NCBI RefSeq assembly: GCF_000732605.1 | Contig: NZ_JPME01000007.1 | Coordinates: forward strand, 93,134 to 157,133 | Direction of reading: 5' to 3' | Origin: Lacrimispora celerecrescens | Lineage (GTDB): Bacteria > Bacillota > Clostridia > Lachnospirales > Lachnospiraceae | Length of the DNA stretch: 64,000 bases | Shown: in pieces, positions 52,741 through 61,271 of the stretch | How positions within the stretch are numbered: the first letter of the stretch is position 1 | How the letters are laid out: the number at the start of each line of letters is the position of its first letter | Made by a program: the position numbers and the translations under genes | Notes under the pieces: model-generated | Database searches by the model: none | The model's input: the letters and a program-made list of their open reading frames with translations, nothing else | Told to the model about the DNA's origin: nothing

Positions 52741-52786
52741 ATTACCGCTGTCCGCAAGCCCGCATAAAATAAGGAGGAACGCACAC

Positions 52787-52815
52787 TGTCTACCGTGTGT
52801 CTACAGCTTGTCTAC
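52787..52815 (+). promoter_or_regulatory. Integrase arm-type sites, left end
   Basis: TGTCTAC occurs three times at 52787, 52798 and 52809, spaced exactly 11 bases. The same heptamer occurs at 63534 and 63544 at the right end (10 bases apart). Likely binding sites of the integrase N-terminal arm domain. Confidence 0.6.
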
Positions 52816-52972
52816 AACTTTATATTATTGCAGATTTTATTTTATGATAGGTCAAGGGCCTCGCAAGAAAAAAGCTAGCTCTTGACCTGTCAATCTAAAA
52901 TTTATCGTCACCAAAATGAAAATGCTGAAACAGGCTTTTATCATTATAAACATAATGGGAAATTACATTCTA

Positions 52973-53632
52973 TCAATAAAATTTTTTTATTTCATTAAGA
53001 AGCTCTTCTTGGTTAGTGTTTTCATGTATATAGTCCATATATTGTTTTCGTCCAGTTTCTAAATACAGCAGCCATCCTTGCAAAGAAGAAATGTAATCAG
53101 CCTCTAAAGTTGATAATTTTGAATATTTTCCAACATATACATTGCCTGCATTCCACGACTCATGTCTTACTGGGAACAAATAACCATAACCCTGACCTTG
53201 GATAACTTTGGCATATCCATTTTCATCAATTACAAGTTGATTATTAACTCTATCATCTGCATTTCGCATGACTACCTCAATTTCTTGTTTTGTGAATAAA
53301 TGTGTGGGATTTCCGCATCTAATGACTTTTATGGAAAAACAATTTTCATATTTCTCAAACTCTAATAAATTATTTTCTTTAAGGATTTCTAAAATTTTGT
53401 TTTCAAGCTTATCTTTTATATCAATGGCTATTTTTCTATCATAAACACAATAACATTGTGTATCCGTATATGAATTTAACTTTCTTATCCTCCCATCTGT
53501 ACAAATATAATTACTTATTCCTTTATACGATTCTAATGAAAAGCTACTATCAGGGGGTGTAAACTCAAACACAAATTTAATAACTTTCGAATCTGTCGAT
53601 GAGCCATTTTGAAGCACATCACCAAAATTCAA
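52973..53632 (-). CDS. Probable C-terminal part of the kinase, or separate unknown protein
   Basis: 219 residues read from a TTG (53632) without a ribosome binding site. No recognised domain; content includes FVFEFTPPDSSFSLESY, SIKVIRCGNPTHLF and NAGNVYVGKYSKL. The frame is open further upstream to the A-run at 53684-53694 (KFADQQKSKDYIKQNF), overlapping the end of the kinase gene. If the 11-A run were 10 A, it would be continuous with the kinase. I treat it as the probable end of that protein, or a slippage product. Confidence 0.5.
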   Translation of the reverse strand: MNFGDVLQNGSSTDSKVIKFVFEFTPPDSSFSLESYKGISNYICTDGRIRKLNSYTDTQCYCVYDRKIAIDIKDKLENKILEILKENNLLEFEKYENCFSIKVIRCGNPTHLFTKQEIEVVMRNADDRVNNQLVIDENGYAKVIQGQGYGYLFPVRHESWNAGNVYVGKYSKLSTLEADYISSLQGWLLYLETGRKQYMDYIHENTNQEELLNEIKKFY

Positions 53633-53660
53633 ATTAATAAAATTTTGTTTTATATAATCT

Positions 53661-55259
53661 TTACTCTTTTGTTGATCTGCAAATTTTTTTTTTTATTCCA
53701 ACGGTATCGTCTCTCTCTGTAAAATTGTTTTTAAAGGGATTTCTATTAAACTCTTTTAAACTTAAAATTCTATTTTCTATATCTTCATCTGATAAACTTT
53801 TCAGCGTATCATCTTGTTTTGCGTAATAATACAGTTTTGAGTAATATTTTATCAATTTGTCTATATACTCTCTGAATTTATCAGCACTGCAATCACCATG
53901 TCTGCCATCGTATGTCCCATTTATTCCATTATATGGTCCATTCTTCATTACAATTAAAAATTTTCCCTTAGTATAGCGATATACAGTTTGATATCCATCA
54001 GGCAGAAGAATGCCTGTTTCATAGTCATAAACACCATATTGAGCGTATTGAGCCGAAACATAATGAGCCGGTCTATCTTCAACCAAATATTCATTATCGA
54101 AATATATATCATTTTTAAAAATAGGGTCCAATTTATCAAACTCAAGCAAAAAATAGTTCCACTTATAATTTTCTTCAAATCCTTCAAAATATAATATTTT
54201 AGGTTTAACAATATTACAAAATCCTAGTGTATCATACAACTTAATACAGTTCTCTTCCGCTGCAATTTCAGAATGAGAAAAGTCCAACCCACCCCTATCA
54301 TGAAAAAGCATATGATTATATGCAGGGGTCATACCGATAACATTTAATACTTCTACAATTTTATGAATATTTCTCCATGATGATGATTCTGGAGGATTCG
54401 AACCAAATAATTGTTTATTGAGAAAGTTCCAATCACTAGCTTGGGATTTATCTCTATCAGAATATATGTCAACCCAATTGATTAGCCTTTCTTTAAATTC
54501 CTTGATGGTTGGACGAATATCGGGATTGTTATCAGTAGAATCTTTAAGAAGTTCGTCTATTTCTACAAGATGAATATCTTTATAGTTTTCAATATATCGT
54601 AAACTATGATTAGAGTCCGAATAATTATATACTCCATCAAAACCTTTTTCATCTTTGGTCAAAAACATCCACATTGTTTTTGCTAAAGAAAAAACATCAG
54701 CTTTTTTACCATCTGCATTTTTAGGATTACGCTTCATTTCAGGAGCAATGGTGAATATTGCTCCAAGTCCCTTATCAGACTTTGTGAAATCATTTATATT
54801 TTCTGGAAATTCAACTAATCCAAAATCACCAAAACAAAATCTGTTTTTATAATAATATATATTAGAAGGTTTAATATCTCTGTGTGAAATACTCTTTTCA
54901 TGAAGCTTTTCTAAGGTCTGACACAATTGAATAATTCCTTGAACTATTCCTTCAATATTTAATTCGTTTTCAATCATATAATCTATCGCAGGTTTCGCAA
55001 TAGGCATCGTATACCAGTGTTCATCAATTGAAAAGTCAACTATAGGAATAATTCCTTCTATCTTTGTACAATTATCTTTTATAACATTAATTTCATCAAT
55101 AAATCTGCCACGTTTTTCAGTTCCACCGGCGATTAAATCTTTTAAGGCATATTCTTTTCCAGTATCTTTACATTTAATATGATAGACTTTCGCATTTCCT
55201 CCTTCGCCTAATTCACCTAAATTTTCATAACTGCTGTGCCAGAGTTTAGATTTTGCCAT
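53661..55259 (-). CDS. Hanks-type Ser/Thr protein kinase with large C-terminal extension
   Basis: 532 residues. Kinase domain (about 10-280): Gly loop LGEGGNAKVY, Lys in YALKDLI, HRDIKPSNIY, GDFGLVEF, and IAPEMKRN, all catalytic residues present. No membrane segment or PASTA domain. C-terminal 250 residues of unknown fold (RGGLDFSHSEIAAEE, ENYKWNYFLLEFDKLDP). The ATG at 55259 follows GAGGAG. As cargo on a mobile element it could be a defence or regulatory kinase; no effector is identified. The end of the frame lies at an A11 run. Confidence 0.8.
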   Translation of the reverse strand: MAKSKLWHSSYENLGELGEGGNAKVYHIKCKDTGKEYALKDLIAGGTEKRGRFIDEINVIKDNCTKIEGIIPIVDFSIDEHWYTMPIAKPAIDYMIENELNIEGIVQGIIQLCQTLEKLHEKSISHRDIKPSNIYYYKNRFCFGDFGLVEFPENINDFTKSDKGLGAIFTIAPEMKRNPKNADGKKADVFSLAKTMWMFLTKDEKGFDGVYNYSDSNHSLRYIENYKDIHLVEIDELLKDSTDNNPDIRPTIKEFKERLINWVDIYSDRDKSQASDWNFLNKQLFGSNPPESSSWRNIHKIVEVLNVIGMTPAYNHMLFHDRGGLDFSHSEIAAEENCIKLYDTLGFCNIVKPKILYFEGFEENYKWNYFLLEFDKLDPIFKNDIYFDNEYLVEDRPAHYVSAQYAQYGVYDYETGILLPDGYQTVYRYTKGKFLIVMKNGPYNGINGTYDGRHGDCSADKFREYIDKLIKYYSKLYYYAKQDDTLKSLSDEDIENRILSLKEFNRNPFKNNFTERDDTVGIKKKICRSTKE

Positions 55260-55454
55260 ATCGTCTCTCCTCTCAAAAAATACTCGGTTATTCAACTTCT
55301 TCTAATTGCTATAATTAGACTTGTAATCAAAATCTTACAAACATATTACCACATTAATTAATAAACTTCCATTATATCAAAAAAAATATCTTACTAAAAT
55401 TAAATGTTCAGAATTATGATACTCCTCCACCTAATATTAGTGCTTCAAAAATGA

Positions 55455-55500
55455 AAGCTGTCAAGGGTTCCGTAGGAACAACGCTTGCCCTTGACAGCTT
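55455..55500 (-). terminator. Hairpin, probable terminator of the secreted-protein genes
   Basis: AAGCTGTCAAGGG pairs perfectly with CCCTTGACAGCTT (13 bp). On the minus strand followed by TCATTTTTG. A second hairpin lies upstream at 55535-55563. Confidence 0.65.
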
Positions 55501-55534
55501 GGATCAGAAAAGAAAACACCCAAAAATAGAAATG

Positions 55535-55563
55535 GCTAGGAAAGATTCTTCACCTTTCCTAGC
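55535..55563 (-). terminator. Second hairpin terminator
   Basis: GCTAGGAAAG pairs with CTTTCCTAGC; on the minus strand followed by CATTTCTATTTTTG. It lies 38 bases after the stop of the WG-like gene. Confidence 0.65.
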
Positions 55564-55600
55564 TTGTTCAATAAACTTAATCCTTTATCTATCTAAACAC

Positions 55601-56473
55601 TTATTGCATAACGGTTCCCCATATAGTGATTTTTCCTAAGGTTATCGTTCTTTTATAACCCCAACCTGAATCTCCAAATCCTACTGGTTCATGATATGCC
55701 CATGAATCTGTATCGTAACACTTTAATTCGGCCACTCCATTTTCATCAAAGTTTGTTAACATTAACTGGTTACCATGCTCCCCATCTTTATATCTATCTA
55801 TAAGAAATGGATAGTCACTGAATGAATAAATATGGTTATAATAACTTCCATCACTATATTTAACAACCTCTATATTAAGCCCTGTTGATTCCTTAAGGTT
55901 TTTAAATCCAAATATCTGATAGTAGTACTTTTCCCCATCTGAAGCAACTAATGAACCATTATACACATTATTTTCAGAGCCGTAACTAAAATTATCCTTC
56001 ACACTATGCTTTAACTTAATTTCATTAAGTACATTTCCATTAACGTCTATTAGGTATTTTATATCGTAACTATAGTAGTTTCCATCTGCGTTTCTGCCAC
56101 TCTCATAGTGAGATGTCATTGCCCTTCCCTTATAAAAATCCTCTACACTATCCCACTTGTCAGTAAACGGAATCACCATGTTCATATTGGCGTCTGCATA
56201 TCCAACCTGCCCATTGTATTGTCCTCCGTAAAAGCAGTCTACAGTACGCCTATCAATTTCTGCATCATACTTTCCTACCGAATACCATCCCCCATCTTCA
56301 GACGAGTAAAGTCCTGCATCTGCCCAGTTCTCTGGTGGCAAGTGGTAAAATGATGATGAATCCTGCCTAGTGTACCCATTAATTGTCTCTGCGTGAATTA
56401 CATTCGGGAATGTAAATATAAATACAATACTTATATGAAGTGCTAATAGACTCTTTTCTACCATTCTTTTCAT
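55601..56473 (-). CDS. Secreted beta-repeat (WG-like) protein of unknown function
   Basis: 290 residues with signal peptide (about 8-28, LLALHISIVFIFTF). The rest is beta-rich, with repeats resembling WG repeats (GQVGYADANMNMVIPF, DVNGNVLNEIK, NFDENGVAELKCYD). No enzyme motif recognised. It lies 21 bases after the next secreted-protein gene; the two form a unit. Confidence 0.6.
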   Translation of the reverse strand: MKRMVEKSLLALHISIVFIFTFPNVIHAETINGYTRQDSSSFYHLPPENWADAGLYSSEDGGWYSVGKYDAEIDRRTVDCFYGGQYNGQVGYADANMNMVIPFTDKWDSVEDFYKGRAMTSHYESGRNADGNYYSYDIKYLIDVNGNVLNEIKLKHSVKDNFSYGSENNVYNGSLVASDGEKYYYQIFGFKNLKESTGLNIEVVKYSDGSYYNHIYSFSDYPFLIDRYKDGEHGNQLMLTNFDENGVAELKCYDTDSWAYHEPVGFGDSGWGYKRTITLGKITIWGTVMQ

Positions 56474-56494
56474 TTTTATTCTCCTGGTCTAAAT

Positions 56495-57103
56495 TTAATT
56501 AGGTTTACACCATTTGCCATCAGTATTTACTACATAACCGTCTGGTGTTTTCCCCTCATTACGGTTCTTACTCGTCTGCATAACACCATTCTCCATTAAG
56601 AAGTAATAGATACCTGGCTCGTTTTCAACCCACGCTTCAGTAATAGAGTCACCAGTGCTATTATTTATAAATATCCATCCATAATCATTTTCAACCCAAT
56701 GTCCTATTCTTGAGGCTAAATCAGAATTATAAGTAAAATATTTAGCATCTGTTGCTGCTCCCCGTTTACCATCTTCTCCGTAAATGTATCCATCGTGGAT
56801 ATCATTTATTAACATATTTCCATCAGTTTGGACGAAGTAAAATACTCCCGGCTCTGTAAAACTCTCAATATAAGCGTTAGCAACTGGGAAATCATTTTCA
56901 TATTTTAGAAAATTCCACCTATTCCTATCGGATTTATTCCAATAACCCATAGCTTGTGCTTCTGTCGCACTAATAGTAACTGTTGTCTCATTTGCCCAAG
57001 AATAGCTCAACTTGGCCTTAGCATAGGAAGTCATTGTACTCCCTAATATAGCCAGCGCTAATATCCCACTAAATGTCGTTAATTTTTTAAATCTTTTTTT
57101 CAT
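56495..57103 (-). CDS. Secreted protein with cell-wall-binding-like repeats
   Basis: 202 residues, signal peptide (about 5-28, LTTFSGILALAILGS). Then repeats of type GxxYYFxxDGxM: PGVFYFVQTDGNMLIND and PGIYYFLMENGVMQTS, resembling choline/cell-wall-binding modules. Possibly surface-attached. Encoded directly upstream of the WG-like protein. Confidence 0.65.
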   Translation of the reverse strand: MKKRFKKLTTFSGILALAILGSTMTSYAKAKLSYSWANETTVTISATEAQAMGYWNKSDRNRWNFLKYENDFPVANAYIESFTEPGVFYFVQTDGNMLINDIHDGYIYGEDGKRGAATDAKYFTYNSDLASRIGHWVENDYGWIFINNSTGDSITEAWVENEPGIYYFLMENGVMQTSKNRNEGKTPDGYVVNTDGKWCKPN

Positions 57104-57245
57104 TTCTAATATCCCTCCATATTTTCTACATTATATAATTAATATCTTGTTGTGGTAACCTCTTATCATATTGTACCCAATATAATGGCCATTGTCTAGC
57201 ACTTTTTATCACTCTATACTTAAATTAAAAATTAGGGAGATAATT

Positions 57246-57452
57246 ATGATATCTTATGACCCCTTATGGCGTACACTAAAGTTAAAAGGTGTCTCGACGT
57301 ACAAACTCAGAAAAGATTATAACTTTTCAAAAGGCACTCTCGATCGCCTAAAACAAGGTAAAAATATCACTATGGAAACTCTGAATTGTCTCTGTGAAAT
57401 TTTAGAGTGTGATGTTTGTGATGTAATTCAATATAGAAGAGAAAAAAAATAA
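57246..57452 (+). CDS. XRE/Cro-type regulator, small
   Basis: 68 residues, helix-turn-helix (KLKGVSTYKLRKDYNFSKGT, LKQGKNITMETLNCLCEILE) without extra domain. The ATG at 57246 follows GGGAGATAATT; the frame is open earlier from 57192. Likely controls the element's cargo or itself. Divergent from the secreted-protein pair. Confidence 0.85.
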   Translation: MISYDPLWRTLKLKGVSTYKLRKDYNFSKGTLDRLKQGKNITMETLNCLCEILECDVCDVIQYRREKK

Positions 57453-57486
57453 GAGCATCTTTTTAAAAGGTGGCTCTTATTTTTAT
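57450..57486. terminator. Terminator between converging genes
   Basis: TAAGAGC ... GGCTCTTA with a TTT/AAA inner part, followed by TTTTTAT on the plus side. Confidence 0.7.
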
Positions 57487-57494
57487 AAGTCAAA

Positions 57495-58046
57495 CTATTC
57501 ATTCGTAAGTATATGCTTAGTAGATAAAATAATATGTTTTGCCAAAAGCCATCGTATAGCATCTCTTCTACTAATATTTATCTTTTTTACTATTTCTAAT
57601 GCTTCTTTACCAAATATATCGTCTGGATTAAATGATGGGTTTAGTCTTTTAAATTCTTCTTCATCCTTATAGAAAATCTCAAGAACCTCTTTTACACTTC
57701 TATTTATAAATTTCTTTTCTGAAAAGATCACATCCAACTCCATTAATATCATATTTTTTAATATGGTATTCTTTTTTGTTTTTGAATCCAATTCTTCCTC
57801 TATTTCATAAAATCCATCGGTATATTCATCAGAAAATCCAATAGTAATAGGTATATTCTCTTTATTCTGTCCATTTCTTTTCCTTAAAATCTTTTCCCTA
57901 AAATCATCTGGATCTGTTAAATAATGCTCATATTGTTCATAAATCAGTAATTTCACACATGTATTGCACTTAAGTCCAGTCCATTTTCCAAGCCGATCAA
58001 TCTTATCTTTTGTTTTTTTAGATACTGTAATTGTTGAATTCTTCAT
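57495..58046 (-). CDS. RHH-like hypothetical protein of the mobile element
   Basis: 183 residues. The N-terminus (TITVSKKTKDKIDRLGKW, then VKLLIYEQYEHYL) looks like a ribbon-helix-helix DNA-binding start. The rest is charged and helical, without recognised family. Likely a regulator of the element or cargo. Confidence 0.55.
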   Translation of the reverse strand: MKNSTITVSKKTKDKIDRLGKWTGLKCNTCVKLLIYEQYEHYLTDPDDFREKILRKRNGQNKENIPITIGFSDEYTDGFYEIEEELDSKTKKNTILKNMILMELDVIFSEKKFINRSVKEVLEIFYKDEEEFKRLNPSFNPDDIFGKEALEIVKKINISRRDAIRWLLAKHIILSTKHILTNE

Positions 58047-58286
58047 ATTCGTAGTTTCTCCTGATCATCATGAGTTAAAAATATTTTAACTATTTTTTTT
58101 GTCTTACATCAAACTTTTCCCGCCCTACATTAAATAAATACTAACACGACATATGGACTTATGTAATAGACATATCATCTGCTAGTCCGGAAACTGAGAC
58201 GAATTTTTCTGTTATTATATCAACATAACGATATCGCTTAATAAATATACAATAAAAATATAAAAGAAAGGAAGAGGATGTTTTTT

Positions 58287-58349
58287 ACACTATATATATT
58301 AACTTATAGTGTTTTACATTATCAGTATATGCATATTATACATATACTG
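58287..58349. promoter_or_regulatory. Operators and promoter of the XRE regulator gene
   Basis: Two inverted repeats: ACACTATA ... TATAGTGT (58287-58312, 10-base gap) and CAGTATATG ... CATATACTG (58323-58349, 9-base gap). A promoter-like pair TTTACA (58313-58318) and TTATAC (58336-58341), 17 bases apart, overlaps the second. Fits autoregulation by the XRE protein encoded downstream. Confidence 0.6.
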
Positions 58350-58376
58350 TCAAGCGCTTGCTCTTAAGGGTATATA

Positions 58377-58796
58377 ATGAGCAAAAAATCACATAGAGAT
58401 TTTAATGGATCTACTGGGCAACGTATTACTGCATTGAGAGAGAAAAAGGGATTGACGCAAACGAAATTAGCACAAGCACTTAATATGCACCGAACCAAGT
58501 TGTTAAGAATAGAATCTGGTGAGAAAGAACTAACTAATATTAACGATGCGGAGGTTATCGCTGAATTCTTTGATGTTTCTGTTTATTACCTTTTGTGTAA
58601 AACTAATTTTCAAGGAAGCTATTCAGACTATAAAAAAGAATCATTGTCTCTTGAAGAGGCTCAATTATCAGCGAAAAAAGAATTGATTAAAGATTTTGCC
58701 AAAACCATCAAGAATAATCACCTTTGCAAGTTAAATCCCGAGCAACAAAGGTTGATTGCAACCCGTGTATACAATATTCTCACCTCAAAAGAATAG
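58377..58796 (+). CDS. XRE family (Cro/CI-type) regulator of the mobile element
   Basis: 139 residues. Helix-turn-helix near the N-terminus (ITALREKKGLTQTKLAQAL, MHRTKLLRIESGEKELTN), then a helical C-terminus. AAGGG precedes the ATG. Comparable to the master repressor of ICE/IME elements; its operators lie upstream. Confidence 0.88.
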   Translation: MSKKSHRDFNGSTGQRITALREKKGLTQTKLAQALNMHRTKLLRIESGEKELTNINDAEVIAEFFDVSVYYLLCKTNFQGSYSDYKKESLSLEEAQLSAKKELIKDFAKTIKNNHLCKLNPEQQRLIATRVYNILTSKE

Positions 58797-58804
58797 TAAC
58801 ACTA

Positions 58805-58849
58805 CAACCACCTATGACAAATGTGCCAACTTGTCACAGGTGGTTGCTT
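58805..58849 (+). terminator. Terminator of the XRE gene
   Basis: CAACCACCTATGACAA pairs with TTGTCACAGGTGGTTG (one mismatch), followed by CTTTTAT. Confidence 0.85.
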
Positions 58850-58980
58850 TTATGGCACCTAAATGCCCCCAGCCCTATTGTACAATTATAATGTCATAAA
58901 GAACATCTCCATGAAGATGTTTTACATGATTATTAATGAGTGAGTTCATACAATTACTCTGAATGAAAGGAGGCGAATCG

Positions 58981-59355
58981 ATGACACCTGACAAACTGAC
59001 CCTGACTTTACCACTACTTAATGGTGGAGCTGACAAAGCTCTCCTCATCGGGTTTTCTACAATCATGGAATACGATAAGGAAACACGAAAAAAAACGGAC
59101 AAGCAGATCGGTATTTCATACGAGATAGTCCTTGATAACAATAGCTATAATAAGATATCCGTCAAGGTACTTGGAAATTTGAAGCCAGTTATTAGCATAG
59201 AAGCGTTACAAGATGCAAATGCTGTCCGCTGTACATTCAAAGGTTTTAAAGCACGATTTTATCGTGACTATAGGAACAATGATTATTTGCTGACGGCTTC
59301 TGCTGAAGCTATCGTCTTGATTGATGATGAGGATGACAAAAATTTGCTAGACTAA
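58981..59355 (+). CDS. DUF961/YdcP-family conjugative element protein
   Basis: 124 residues, beta-rich (KLTLTLPLLNGGADKALLIG, VKVLGNLKPVISIEAL). Such proteins are common near the transfer region of Tn916/ICEBs1-type elements. Start 58981 follows AAAGGAGG. First gene of the mobilisation operon. Confidence 0.75.
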   Translation: MTPDKLTLTLPLLNGGADKALLIGFSTIMEYDKETRKKTDKQIGISYEIVLDNNSYNKISVKVLGNLKPVISIEALQDANAVRCTFKGFKARFYRDYRNNDYLLTASAEAIVLIDDEDDKNLLD

Positions 59356-59426
59356 TTACACAACAGGCGTTTTGTATATTGTTTTGCAGAGGAGCATCAC
59401 AAAACGCCTAGAGAAAGTGAGGATTT

Positions 59427-60068
59427 ATGAAAAAGAATCAACATAAAAATGCGTGGCTGGATTATCTTAAGACTAGTTCCGTAACAGAAAAGGCTATTGC
59501 CATAATGCTGACTTTTGTAATGACGCTGATTGCTTGCGTTTTTATAAAAGAAGCCTTCCCCTACATTTTAGTCGGAGCACTTCTATTGTGGCTTTTTAGT
59601 AATCACAGCACAGCGCAAAGCGAACAGCAAGAAGTAAATCAACAAGAAAGAATGAACTGGGCTATGGAACTATATAGGCAGGCAGCAAGATGTATTCTTC
59701 CTATATTAAAGGAATACAACTCCGTTTTAGGAATTGCCCCAACAACCGTTAATTCAATCTATTCCGAGGAAAAATGTCTTTCCAAGCCAGGCTTATGTGA
59801 ACCTGTACTGGTATATACGCTTGAAAGAAAAACTGTATCAACGATTGATCTGTTTGATATAAAAACAGCCATTCAGAAGCGCTTTAATCAGGAGGAACTT
59901 GGGCTCTACCTTAGAGAGATTGATCAAAGGGATGCCAAGTTTCTAAAGTTTTATATACTGCCTATCCTTTCGGAAAACGCTCGAAATTGGGCTAACGTAG
60001 ATATACAAAACCAATTTACTAATACTAAACCACAGAAACCGGGCGATAGGAGGGATAAAGACTTTTGA
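59427..60068 (+). CDS. Membrane protein of the mobilisation operon
   Basis: 213 residues with two membrane helices near residues 22-60 (IAIMLTFVMTLIACVF, AFPYILVGALLLWLF), then a soluble domain. No recognised family. Its stop overlaps the coupling-ATPase start (TGATG), so the two are co-translated; it may anchor the ATPase to the membrane. Confidence 0.7.
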   Translation: MKKNQHKNAWLDYLKTSSVTEKAIAIMLTFVMTLIACVFIKEAFPYILVGALLLWLFSNHSTAQSEQQEVNQQERMNWAMELYRQAARCILPILKEYNSVLGIAPTTVNSIYSEEKCLSKPGLCEPVLVYTLERKTVSTIDLFDIKTAIQKRFNQEELGLYLREIDQRDAKFLKFYILPILSENARNWANVDIQNQFTNTKPQKPGDRRDKDF

Positions 60069-60796
60069 TGGAAAAACAGATTATTCCATTGGTGTATGAC
60101 GAGGATATGTTAAAACTGCACCATTCCATCTATGTTCACTGTGATATGACCAGCAATCCACACTTAGCAATTCAAGGGGTTACTGGCACAGGCAAGACCT
60201 ATCTGGTCAAGCAGATACTAGCCAGAATAGGGCTATACCTGCCCACCTCTAAGATTACCGTTTGTGATTTCAAGGGAGATGATTCATTCATCTTCCTTGA
60301 GGATTGCGATCGATATCACAGGTTTGTAGATTGTATGAATGGTTTCAACGAATTTTATGACAGCTTTATAAAGAGACAGACCAGAATGAATACTGACCGA
60401 AATTTACATATCCTACTGTTTGATGAATGGGGTTCATTCCTGAATTACTTAGACAAAAAACAGGCGGAGGAATACCGAAAGAAGTTGTCCATCATTCTTA
60501 TGCTTGGAAGAAGCTTTAATTATCATATCTTGCTGGCACAGCAACGGCTGTCGGCAGAAGATTTTCCAAAGGTTCGTGATAATTTTAACAATATCATTAC
60601 ATTAGGGAATCCAAGTAAAGAAGTAATTGGTATGTTCTATAGTGACATTCGGGAACAAATACAAAATGATCGTGGGCTAGGTACTGGATATATGCTTACC
60701 AATGGTACTGACTTCCGAAAGATTGTAGTCCCTACTGTCACAAATATGGCTAAAGTGGAACACTACATAAAAAGGGCTGTTGAATATGGAACCTAA
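60068..60796 (+). CDS. TcpA/FtsK-like coupling ATPase
   Basis: 242 residues. Walker A QGVTGTGKTYLVKQI and Walker B ILLFDEWGSFL are present, with ILLAQQRLSAEDFP resembling the FtsK/HerA sensor strand. Shorter than ICE FtsK-type proteins; similar in size to the TcpA coupling proteins of IMEs. Delivers element DNA to a conjugation pore. ATG 60068 is preferred over a TTG one codon earlier. Confidence 0.85.
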   Translation: MEKQIIPLVYDEDMLKLHHSIYVHCDMTSNPHLAIQGVTGTGKTYLVKQILARIGLYLPTSKITVCDFKGDDSFIFLEDCDRYHRFVDCMNGFNEFYDSFIKRQTRMNTDRNLHILLFDEWGSFLNYLDKKQAEEYRKKLSIILMLGRSFNYHILLAQQRLSAEDFPKVRDNFNNIITLGNPSKEVIGMFYSDIREQIQNDRGLGTGYMLTNGTDFRKIVVPTVTNMAKVEHYIKRAVEYGT

Positions 60797-60797
60797 C

Positions 60798-60865
60798 AGC
60801 CAAGACCTTTCGTGGGGTGGGGCGTGGCGGAGCCATAAGCCCCACCCCACGAAAGGGCTTTGGCT
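60798..60865. repeat. Large perfect hairpin, candidate oriT or second origin
   Basis: CCTTTCGTGGGGTGGGGC pairs perfectly with GCCCCACCCCACGAAAGG (18 bp, 15-base loop), and outside it AGCCAA with TTGGCT. No T run, so not a terminator. It lies immediately after the coupling ATPase gene, 26 bases before the nonanucleotide hairpin. Confidence 0.75.
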
Positions 60866-60890
60866 GGTGAGCCGCAAGGCGAACCATACT

Positions 60891-60916
60891 CCCCAGCGGA
60901 AGTATTACCGCTGGGG
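60891..60916 (+). other. Candidate rolling-circle origin hairpin with CRESS-type nonanucleotide
   Basis: CCCCAGCGG pairs perfectly with CCGCTGGGG (9 bp) around an 8-base loop. AAGTATTAC (60900-60908) fits the NANTATTAC origin sequence of circoviruses, geminiviruses and related plasmids, in the same place at the hairpin tip. By analogy, Rep would nick between T60906 and A60907. The Rep gene starts 355 bases downstream. Confidence 0.7.
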
Positions 60917-61153
60917 AAAATAGCAAAACAAAAAACGCCGCAAATCCCCTTATACTATAGGCATTTCAGTCCTCACCAAATGCGACAAGCCCAGATAGCT
61001 TTTGTCGCAATCTACTATAAATATGGAAATAACAATAAACCTCGGTTAATTTTAACATATAAATCGGGAAATAGGATTCATTAAGATACTTCTGATGTGC
61101 CAATCTGTCACACCTCTGTTCCACAATGCTAACCAATTTTCAAGCATTTTCCA

Positions 61154-61234
61154 CTATACTGATAGTATCAATAGGGAAACGGAATTCCCGGCTGATGATG
61201 CCCCACCTCATGAAAAAAATAATAAGCGCTTATT
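61154..61234. promoter_or_regulatory. Palindromes before the rep gene
   Basis: ATACTGATAGTAT and, further on, AATAAGCGCTTATT (61221-61234), a perfect palindrome 38 bases before the start codon. Likely control sites of rep; no exact -35/-10 pair assigned. Confidence 0.4.
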
Positions 61235-61271
61235 TTTACATAGATAAAATCATAAAAAGGAATTTTAAATA

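Noticed and set aside
60860..61084. Open frame of 74 codons downstream of the coupling ATPase gene
   Set aside because: Starts with TTG inside the large hairpin, spans the nonanucleotide hairpin and has no ribosome binding site; the region is better explained as an origin.
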